From positions 2,046,001 to 2,110,000 of the forward strand of contig JAALGY010000031.1 of assembly GCA_032358165.1 (NCBI GenBank): a stretch of 64,000 nt of DNA, read 5' to 3'. Every line of letters starts with the position of its first letter. Position 1 is the first letter of the stretch. The DNA is from Diplosphaera chodatii (Eukaryota > Chlorophyta > Trebouxiophyceae > Prasiolales > Stichococcaceae). The position numbers and the translations under genes are program-made. Below, in pieces: positions 22,731 through 32,269 of this stretch. The notes under the pieces were generated by a model. It had not been told where the DNA came from. It searched no databases and was given only the letters and a program-made list of their open reading frames with translations.

Positions 22731-23818
22731 ATGCAGCCCAGTTGCTGGAAATTTGAGCTGAATCATGAGCAGCAGCCAGCCTCGCAGCGTTCTGCGCTGG
22801 TGCGCAGCCGAAAGGTGCGAGCCTGGCCGGCAGCGGCGGCGAAATGCCGCAGCATCGCACCCTCAGTTTTCGCACCAGTAGCGATCAGCAATGTGTTGCT
22901 CACTCCATCAGACGCTTGCGAGGCAGGCTCGGGCACAACCCACACTGCAGATGCTCCGTCGACATTGGCGGCGGCGTCAGCGGTGAGACCGACGGCACCG
23001 CCGGACACCAGCAGCCTTGGCAGTGATGGTGCAGACTCACCAAAATGGGAATGGCAAAGTCTGTTACGAAAGGTACATGACTTCTCCGAGATGCCGTCGG
23101 TGCCGTCGCACATGATTTGTAGCTGTTGACTGGTGCTTGGCACGAGTGGAATGCCAGTGGTCGGAGTGCCTTTTGGCCGCAGGCACACAAGAAGTCAGTC
23201 GCACTGCACGCTCAGGCGGCACCGAGGCGCAAGGTCGGCGTTGTGCCTACCGTGCTGGTTGGTGACGTGTTCATGGCGGAGATCAGGTGCTGTGATCTGG
23301 CGCCCATGCAATGCTGTCAGCAAACCATGCAGCGGCAGGGGTGCTGCATCATACAATCGATTGCGCATATACGGTTTGCCCTTCTGAATGTCCCAGCATC
23401 AGGGGTACGTAAACCTGCAGTGCGCTGCTGAAGGGCCGCCTGCTGATATGCAGGAGCAGTGACAATACAATGTCAGCCCCTGGCGGACAAGCTGCAGGTG
23501 CCGCAGGGCGTCGCACGGCTGTCACACCCTTTCTCGGATGAGCAGGTGGACCTGCGCACCAGCTTTTCGGCAACGGTGGCGGCTGCAGGGCTGCCGCAGC
23601 AATTCAGCCGCCCAGGCCGCCCGTTCGGCCGGCCGCCGGCCGGCGGTTTGGTCCGCCCCCTGGACGCCATAGCCCTGCAGGGCCGCTACATCCTGGCATA
23701 CCCTGATTGCGTGTGGCATGCGGAGGCAGCAGCCGGGTGGCGACGAGCGGCGGCTGCAGTTGCCAGGGGGGTTTATGCTGGCAGCCTGGCGGCGGAAGCC
23801 TGTAGGTGCACAGCCTGA
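22731..23818 (+). CDS. possible unknown protein, plus-strand exon fragments
   Basis: Three open stretches look protein-like: an Ala/Pro/Ser-rich segment that ends SPKWEWQSLLRK before a GT at about 23.07 kb; KKSVALHAQAAPRRKVGVV then VPTVLVGDVFMAEI at about 23.19-23.28 kb; and VARLSHPFSDEQVDLRT continuing to LVRPLDAIALQGRYILAY at 23.5-23.8 kb. The phase between them was not proved. The minus strand of the first segment is also open and not implausible, so strand and structure are uncertain. No family was recognised. Confidence 0.25.
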
Positions 23819-24240
23819 CAGCAGCAACACCAGCACCAGCGCCAGCAGCCAAAGGCGGCAGTAGCGGCGGCAGCAGCAAGCATGCAGCAACAGATGACCC
23901 ACGCCGCCGTGTCAGAAGTTCAGTGAGCTGCCGCCACCTAGCTGGCCACGCCTGTCGTCTGGTCCCAGTGGGGCTACGTGCTGTAGCCGCTGGCAAAGCA
24001 CCCAGGCCAAGCCATCCAGCAGCCTGATCCCTACCAGGTGTGCTGATGGAGCAACCGCGTTGTACGCTTATGTGCATGAATTTTCATACAAGCAGTTGGC
24101 GTACACGCTGCTTCTGCGCAGGTTTAGCATGCATAGCAGCTGCGCGGCGCCACGGCAGCAGCAGCCGCGCAAGCTGAGCCCCTCAGGTGCTGAGCTACTG
24201 CATACCACATCCTCAGCTTTCATGCCCAGCTGGCCAGCCA

Positions 24241-27200
24241 TTAGTTGATGCGGTCGTTAGGACAGCCTTCATCAACGCGTTGTCGCTCCGTTAGGCACTG
24301 CACGATCTGCTGGGCATCTGATAACCTGATGCCGCTGTGGTGTGGGGGCGCAAGCGGCAGCGGCAGCAGCGGCAGTGACACCTCACAACTAACGAATGGG
24401 AGACTGCAGCGAAGCGCCTGCTGCAGTCATCAGGTACAAGAGCTGCTATCCCTGCATTGCATCCTGGATCTGGAAGCCAATATGACTCAATCCGACAGCA
24501 TGCAGGCATCCAGCGCGGGTGTAATGCACTATCGACGAGTGTATTGGTGTCACTCGCATGTGGGTTGGGCACATCTGCGAAGAGATAGTGCTGAAAAGCA
24601 CTGTTGTTGCCTCTGGCAGGCGGTGAGCCAGCATGCACCTTCGGCCTGTTGCAGATTCGCTTGCCCAGGCTGACGGCAGGTGCTTGCACACAAGCCCTCT
24701 CAATAAATGCACCATGCAGCAGTGCTGGATACTAAAGATTACAAACCGTTGTGCCGACCTGCTGATGTGGCGGTGGTGGCAGCGGCTCACCAAAACGACC
24801 ACATGACATGCCGCCACGAATACGTTGGCTGCAGGATATCGGTGGCAATGCACTACTCCGCCGCGACTACATTGCATAGCGGCAGCCGCGGATGCGGCGC
24901 GTACCCAGGCGCTTTAGCCTGCAGGGGTTGATAGAATGTGGTGACAGCAATAGGCTTCCCAATCCCGGCAGCGCTGTCCTATCCCATGCACTGCACTAGC
25001 CCAGATTGAACCTCGCTTATGTGCCTGCTCCAGAGTGACGAACAGGTCACCCGCAATGAAAAGCCCCATTTGCCAGAGCGTTGGCAGTTGCTGCTGCGAG
25101 GCGAGGGCGTTGACGGTGGCGGCTGCGATCATAGGTAGAACCGATGAGCCCTGGCGCACCGCGGCCGCGCTGATGCTGGCTGAGCGATTCGGAGACTGCG
25201 AGCCAAGCAGACAGCAAGGTTTCATAGACAACCAGCAACAATAGGCTGACATGTCGCAGAGTCTGCGCGCACGGACACCATGTGGTCCCCATGCAGAGAC
25301 GGTAGGTGGGTCCTTCGAGTGCTTTGGCGGCAGGCATACGATGCACCCACAACGGGTTGTAGATAGATAAACAACCGACCTGCTGCTGCTGTCGTCGCTG
25401 TTGCTGCTGCCGCCACTGCAGACGTCAGTCGCGGCTCCTGGCGGCATCCTCCACCGCCGGTGCAACCCAATGCACTCACAGCGCTGCATATAGCAGTGAT
25501 GAATGAATAACCCCGGCAGCAACACGTGGAAATGCACAGTACTCTATGCGCAAGTGCCGATGTCTGGAAGCACACACGTATGTGCACATCATTCATAGCA
25601 TTCAGCCTGCAACACTGACATCTAAAAAACCGAGCAGCGACCTTGCTATGGTGGCAACGGCGGCGACAGCGGCAGCATGCGATCATCCCTGCTCGAGACT
25701 GCTGTCCAGCAACCGCTGCAACGAGCAATGTGGGTGTAGCGACCACCATCCTGTGGTCCTTCCACACAGAACTTAGTGACAGACAGCAACTGAAACGGTA
25801 AGTAAAACTGCATCCTATGTTCAACATACTGGCGCTGCCACCAGCTCGAGCCGAGCAACCTACCTGTGGTGCTGCGTTGCTGCTGCAAGACGAGGCTGCT
25901 GATCCACAGTCTGGCGGCGGTAGAAGCTGGTGCCTGCTGGACCAGCTTGCTGTCATTTCAAAAGCCGCAGCCGACGGGATCATGAAGACGCTGCAGCCTG
26001 TGTTTGAGTTCACACACTAATGTGAACTGATGCTCTGGGTGCGGAGTCACGAAATGCCTCTGCAGAAGTACACTCCTCGATAGGGGCATCACGCAATGAG
26101 GCCAGTTGTACATGATTGCCATGATTACCGAGTGGTCACATGGTCCGACTCGTGATGTGTGGTCCAGATCACGCCAGCATGCAAACACCTGCAGGATGCA
26201 GCCTGCAGTGTGGGCACATCCGCGCATCGCCAGTCAATGCTCGGTTCCGCCGGGCCAAGCTGTATAAATGAAGCGAATATGCAGCAGCGGTGTCATGCAG
26301 GCAGACTGCAAAGAAGGGATGAGTAGCTGACCTGTCGGGTGTGCCAGCGGCTGAGGCGGCAGCGTAGATGTCATTGCCCCATTCTTTGTTGTGCAGCTGC
26401 TGTGGCGGCAGGATGCACGATCCGATGGCAGCACGGCAAAACCGGGTGCCTGCATGAAGACCTGCAGGATGAAGTGGATACACAGCACGACAACGCCCGC
26501 TCACTCAATCCAAGTCAAAGACACTCCTCAACAGGAGCAGCTCTACCTGCTCATCTGACATGGACTGCTGCCGTTGTACTGTGTGCATGAACATCAAGAC
26601 CTGCAGGATGGTCTACACAGGATGTTGGATACATAGGAAATGGCAGCTCGAATCATTTGTTAAGCCCCGACGGCGAGCTGGGCTCTGTGAGTCAGCTGCT
26701 CACTGTGTGCTGGGCAGGTGCTAGGCACGTAGGCAAATGCCAACCTTGGGCGGCTAGCAGACTTGACACGATGCGCCGCTGCAACGGCTGAGCAGCACCT
26801 CCAGCAGGGCACGGCGGCAGAGGGCAGATGCCCTGGCATGCGCAGCACAACTGTGCGGGCTGCAGCTGCCGATACGCATACGCCTAAGGACTGCAAACCT
26901 GAAGATCATGCTATGCTATGCCATACACTGCGCACATCCTGCAGTTAGTATAGCACGACCATGCGCCGTGTGGCCGTGAGAGGCATATCCAGACACATAC
27001 CCGAAGTGCTGGTAGACGACGGCCGCCGGGGTGCGCTGCGCACGCATCTGCGGCGGCAGCATCCCTCGCAGCAGGCCCGCATCTCCCCTGTATAGGCCCG
27101 CATCATGTCACGAGCTGAATTTCCAACAACAGCGGCGCCAATAGCAGCAGCAGCAGCAGATAGATCATGCTCAGGGGGGCTTTGCAGTACCTCAGGAGTG

Positions 27201-28032
27201 ATGCAGGGTACACTCGCCTATACATGCCCAACCCCAAGAGTAAGTGTGAGTTGCTTGTTGGGTGATGGGACTACCCGGGAAAGACGACGCAGGCTGCGGT
27301 CAGTGCTGACGATGGCCAGAGTGCAGGATCGATATATAATTGGCAGCAGGATAGCATCCACACACCTGGCTGCCCTGCTGATGAGACCTGCAGCCGTGGC
27401 TGCGCGCTGCTGACATCATCTTGCCACAGCAAAGCCAGCATGACTGCTTCCAACAGACCTTCTCGCAAGTGGCGTGTCACAGAGTGTATCAGGGTGTGCG
27501 GATGTTGCCAAACGAGCTTGGGCTCTGCAACCAGATCTGGTTTCCGTTCCAGCCGCAGGCAGCCAGCTCACCTGGTGATGAAAGGTCCTCTAAAGGTGCT
27601 CTTGCCAGACAGAGCAAGGATAACCTGTGTGCTGCGCTGTGACGGCCTGCACAAGAAGACCCTACGGATTAGATAGCCATAGAAGCTCAACCCCTGCTTC
27701 TGCACAACGATGGCGCCCCTGGAGCTGGCCAGATGCACGTCTTGCGACTGACAGACTGAAGGTATGCTGCGATTGATGCCAGTTCACCTTCTGCAGGCCG
27801 TAGAGTCAATGTCGCTGCTGAAGGCAGCATTCACCACAGCTTGTGACCAAGCTGAGCTCACCGCCGTTGCACCTGCGTGTTGACAAGTGCTGCAGATGCA
27901 TGGCCACATGCACGAGTGGCCGCTGCAGAGTCGGGTCGAACACAACGGCCTGCCCGCTGTTGGCCGGCTGAGGACCAGGAGGATAACTGCTGACGGGATG
28001 CCGGAGCCGATCGCAACAAGCAGTCGCAGCAT
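24241..28032 (-). CDS. unrecognised intron-rich minus-strand gene or genes
   Basis: This is a set of exon-like segments with splice signals, read right to left: PANSGQAVVFDPTLQRPLV (about 27.95 kb); a segment with FYGYLIRRVFL and STQVILALSGKSTFRGPF (about 27.6 kb); GDAGLLRGMLPPQMRAQRT then PAAVVYQHFG (27001-27087), which faintly resembles the 'GLLRGxxPxxxRxxP' part of mitochondrial carriers; a segment with LHNKEWGNDIYAAASAAGT (about 26.4 kb); 25864-25990; NRSASISAAAVRQGSSVLP then LWQMGLFIAG (25051-25195); and a last exon with RLSDAQQIVQCLTERQRVD ending NDRIN and TAA at 24241-24243. I could not prove that they belong to one gene. No PxDxxKxR carrier signature was found, so the carrier idea is weak. 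The start is not located. Confidence 0.3.
26190..26611. repeat. recurring CCTGCAGGATG element
   Basis: ACCTGCAGGATG occurs near 26190, 26459 and 26599. The second and third copies are preceded by CATGAA-like and AAGA sequence and followed by a GGATA or TGGATA tail. On the minus strand each reads CATCCTGCAG then GT-T-TT/G, matching an intron end followed by similar exon starts (VFM, VLM, VFA). This could be duplicated exon borders within the unknown minus-strand gene. Confidence 0.4.
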
Positions 28033-28456
28033 GATTTCCGGCGTCCAAGACTTTGCAACAAGTCAGCAACCGCTGACAATCGATCTGTGCGACTACCGTG
28101 TCAGAAGAGAGGCGAGGCGATTCTGAGCTGTGGTGCGGATGCAGCAGGAGAGCGGAGAGTGCAGACTGACGGTCCGATTCATGCGAAGCAGCATGTTTGC
28201 AAAGCACGCTCAGCAGCTACTACAGGGCCATGTGTTATCTCTGCGAGAATCTCCGCTCCAGTTGAGGCGAGATCACCGAGCGTGCAATGGTTGCCGTGAC
28301 AACATGTGACAAAGCAGCGGCGCCACCATGGAGCAGTTTCAAGCTTGTGCTATCTGGGAGCATCAAGGCGTAGGTGCAAGGTGACGACCCAGATCAACCT
28401 GGGCCGAACAGGGCTGTGCAGCTATCAACACGGGCGTAGGCTGAGCAACACTGAAG
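28033..28456. other. 3' flank of the M20 gene, nothing recognised
   Basis: No conserved frame is seen. It should hold the M20 3' UTR (minus strand) and possibly 5' sequence of the unknown minus-strand gene to the left. Confidence 0.3.
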
Positions 28457-31400
28457 CTAAAGGTCCTCGTGCACAGTTTGACTTGCCAATGTGCCAAGTT
28501 CTCCCAGTAGCAGGATGTATGCGGGGATGCCAGTCTTCTCGAATTGATGGACAGGGAACCTGTCACAGCGGCAACCATGGGACCCGTCGTCATCACCCCG
28601 TCCAAGAATGCTTAGTCAGCACAGCATGCAGGGGCAAGCATCATGTCCCACCGCTGCCACAGCACAGCAGCTCACCTTTCGTTAGGGCTGTGCAAATTGT
28701 CATCTGCAGAGCATGCAGGGGCACGGATCATGTCCCACCGCTGCCACAGCACAGCAGCTCTCCTTTCGTATTCTTTAGGGTTTACGGCTGTGCAAATTGT
28801 CACCAGTCACCTGGCAGACCAAACCCGAACATCAGGAAGTCGATGCCAAGGATCTTCTGCATCAATGTTGCTGCTGGGATCGTCCTGCGAGCAGCGGAGG
28901 GGGAGGGGGCTGATGCATATGAACTTACACAGCACAAAAGGCCATGCACGAGTTTGACAGCAGCACCCACCCGCCATTGCGCACAAAGTAGGGTTTCTTC
29001 CCAAGGACTTGCTCCAGGACCTGCGCGGCATGGTCCACTGCGCTGGTGCTGCTGCTCACCGCTCAAGCCTGAGGTTCAGCACATGCATTGGCGCCGCATG
29101 CATCTTCATTTGGAACAGCTGCACTGACCTTCGCAGCCGCCCTATTGACCAGCGTGTCCCGCTCCATGTGGAACGGCCAGGCATAAAATCCCAGCTGCGT
29201 CACTGTCACATTGGCCAGCGGCGAGGAGTGCTGCTCCACATGCCTGCTGTTCAAGGAACACTTGTCAATCACGGTTCTTGGACATTCACACAGTCACGTC
29301 CTCGACACATGCAAACCAGGAGCCTACCAACCGCCTCATCCATCAAAAGCATCCTGATGTCATAGGCGTGCCTTTTGATGGCGTCCAGCACCACATCGGG
29401 CGACTGATCTGGCACCAGCCGCGCCGCAAGCTTGACGGTTGCACGCGCCGGCACAATGGTCTTTATGCCCTCACCTGGCAAATGTCCGTTACAGTCGGCA
29501 GACTCTGTACTTGTGCAGTGGCAGAAGCATCTCGAACACGATTGGCGATGCACAGTTGGAGAAGCCTGCAACATTGGCATCAGCCACTGACCCGAGAAAC
29601 CTCCCCAGAAGCCCACGGCTTCCAGCGTCGGCCGCAGCCAGGTGCGTGCCGTCGTCGAGTACCCCTGCAGCAACGTGCGTCGTGAGGGCATGCTGCAGAA
29701 CGGCTGTCACATGACAACGAACAGTTGTGGCCCGCGCCGATAGCATTCACGAAGATTGCACCTTCTCTCCGAATGGCCCCTTGGCGCCCACTGACTTGAG
29801 ATCAGCTTCCTCGTTGATGGGGAACGCCGCCATATCCGCCTCATCCTCAGGCGTGACTTCCCGCACACCACTGTAACGCGACGGATGGCAGGGCTTCCAG
29901 CACGACTCACATCCATCTGTCAATCACAGGCGTTTGCTTGCAACCGAATGGCAAACAATGCGACCAGAGTGCCATTGCTCACTCATAGAAGCCATCGATG
30001 GTGATGTGGCCGTCCGCATCGTGCATGCCCGCCACCAGCTCTGTAAGCGTGTGTATCGGGTTCTGCACATTGCACAGACTGCATGACGGATGCTACTGCT
30101 GGCTTGCTTCAGCTGTCAGGCTCAGGCGTGCAGTGCATGCACCAAACCTCACCGCAACCGACCCACCCTTCATCCTGTAGTGCGCAGCAGCAGGAGGCAA
30201 GCATCAAGGTGGCATTCGGTGATGTTGCAGTTTTCATCAGTGTCACGAAGCATTGAGCACAAGATGCGCATGTTTATGGTGAGCCGCAGCCGGCGCTGGC
30301 ATGGTAGTAAGCTCACCCTGAATGCAGATCAACATGGACGGTCTGGTGTGTGATCTCCACCCCTAGTGCGCCCCTCAGGCCAATGGTGATCGACCCTTCC
30401 GTCGCACTGCTGGCACACACATGGTGGTTAACAGTGTCTCCTCAGCAGCATTGGTCAAGGGGCTCACAATTCTAGACATGGTCAACAGCAGACCTGATTT
30501 GGCCACCATCTGCTGATATGGCATAGTCTGACTGCAGCAGGTCCGCGTGCTGCTTCAGGAAGCTCGGCAGATTCGGGCTGCCAATCTGCCATTGCATGAC
30601 ACCATTCAACCACACTTCGGAATAGGATCAAGAGCATCACACCACTCGCATCTGCTGCAACCCTGCCCAGGCACGATTCAATTTCCAATATATCGGTATC
30701 GTACCTCTTCTTGGCCCTCAAAAAGTAATTTGATGTTCACTGGCAGCGTGCCAGCGCCCTTGAGCCACGACTCCAGACCCTGCACTGGAAGGCTTTGTCT
30801 GCCGGGCTATGCAGCCACAAACCTGCAACCATGGGCGGACATCCAACCTCTGGTCACAGCAACACGCGGTGACGTCAGACTCACCGCCAGTGCTGTCATG
30901 AGGCCGCCCTTATCGTCATCAGCGCCTCTGCCTTTGAAGTAGCCCTCTTCAATGATGCGTCCGAAGGGTTCCGTCGTCCACAGCTCGATCGGGTCCACCT
31001 GCACAGCAGGTAGACTGCCTCCATCATGCCTCTGGAGCGGCGCGCAGGCCGATCGACCAGGCATTGTGCTGCTGCTGCCATCTGAGAGCCCACCGGCTGC
31101 ACATCGTAGTGCGCGTAGATCAAGATGGTGGGCTTGCCGGCAGCGCCAAGCCACTCGGCATACACCACTGGGTGGGGCCCCTCTGTGGGGAGAATCCTTG
31201 TGCCCTGCATGGCTTCATCGCTGTTGACACTCCCAGGTTGGCTGTTTTGCCAGGTTGTCTGTTAGCGCCATGGTGCATGCACACTCCAACTATGACCCGA
31301 AGATACGGCATTGCTTGCTCACCTTCATGCCGATGGCCGTCACTCGCTTCGCCAGCCAATCTGCTGCTCGATGTATGTCATGCCGGTGATCTATGTGAGC

Positions 31401-31717
31401 ACCACATACGCCTCATGCACACGAGTGACAGCGTACACAGCGGTGCTGTACCGTCACGCTGATGCCTGAGATAACGAGCGGACTTGGCTGGATTCAGGGC
31501 ACATTACACAGTGTGCGCGGTTTGCACCTGGCAAAGCACTGATGCTTGGGATGGCGATCAGGTCCATCAGCTGTTCATTGAAGGTGTGCTGGTGTTCTTT
31601 TGCATATGATAAAGCCTGTTGTACAGGCGCTGATGCGGCATCAGCTGACAAGCTGCACAGCGGTAGTGCCGCAACAAACAGCAGAACGTGCACCGTCGCA
31701 AAGGCAAACGCAGCCAT
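28457..31717 (-). CDS. M20 metallopeptidase, dipeptidase/carnosinase (CNDP) type, with signal peptide
   Basis: This is a zinc/manganese dipeptidase that hydrolyses small peptides. The start at 31717 gives [20 protein letters not shown], a clear secretory signal, so vacuolar or extracellular placement is expected. Order of motifs: [29 protein letters not shown] (metal His); [20 protein letters not shown] followed by ADDDKGG (bridging Asp); [14 protein letters not shown] (catalytic Glu and metal Glu) at about 30.74 kb; [10 protein letters not shown] (metal Asp); [70 protein letters not shown]; a 28-base exon 28676-28703 reading DDNLHSPNE (last metal His); and a final exon ending [17 protein letters not shown] plus TAG at 28457-28459. 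All ligands are present. The 28-base exon lies in a tandem duplication described separately. Confidence 0.93.
28623..28803. repeat. tandem duplication spanning the HSPNE micro-exon of the M20 gene
   Basis: Copy A, about 28623-28704, and copy B, about 28710-28803, share AGCATGCAGGGGCA, TCATGTCCCACCGC, TGCCACAGCACAGCAGCT and the CTGTGCAAATTGTCA block. Copy A holds the intact exon with a GT donor (minus strand GTGAGC) and CTGCAG acceptor. In copy B the exon equivalent is broken by about 13 extra bases and the donor reads GAGAGC, so it should not splice. Copy B lies inside the intron before the functional exon. Confidence 0.85.
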
Positions 31718-32269
31718 TTTGAATGTGATTGTTGCTTGTCACAAATGGTGTCGATGAAAAGCCAGCTGTGAACAAGTTGCAACCGCAATGATGCATGGAC
31801 TTGAACTTGAAGATCAGTCCCATTGATGACGCAGCAGTTGATCAGAAGTTCCACAGATCAAAAAGCATTTGCACCATGCACAGTTCACACTGAGCCCAAT
31901 GTTCTGCAAGCTGCTCAGAAACAGCGTGCTGTCACTGACACGCTGCAGCAGCACATCCGCGCAGACACACTTGCATCCTGTGGCCTCGATGATGAGGTGT
32001 CTGAAGTACTGCACCCTGCTGTAGACACCGTGATGCACCACCTGGCAATCAGCCAACGCAACCTACTCACTACGAGTCGCTTTACCACTGCAGGACACCC
32101 CGCAGAAGCCCCAGGGCCAAGGGTGCTGCAACGGTGGTTACGGCAGTGCATGCAGAGACTGTAGTTGTCGCTCAAGCCATCAAGCGGTGAGGACGATGCG
32201 TTTGATGTTGTAACCTCTTGATTCGTATTGCAACATATCATTGCAAGTTCCGCTCTACAGCATCGCAGC
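31718..32269. promoter_or_regulatory. divergent intergenic region between M20 dipeptidase and AP endonuclease
   Basis: The two genes point away from each other, so their promoters must lie within about 0.5 kb. No TATA box or known operator was recognised. An open frame at 31823-32164 on the plus strand has no family features and may be a chance frame or 5' UTR. Confidence 0.4.

Noticed and set aside
23522..23902. Minus-strand frame starting with a hydrophobic leader and a lipobox-like LLLSGC
   Set aside because: The resemblance to a bacterial lipoprotein is out of place in a nuclear genome, the rest of the frame has no features, and the opposite strand looks more protein-like.
27001..27087. 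Firm call of a mitochondrial carrier gene
   Set aside because: Only one exon shows a faint match. No PxDxxKxR repeats or three-fold structure could be found around it.
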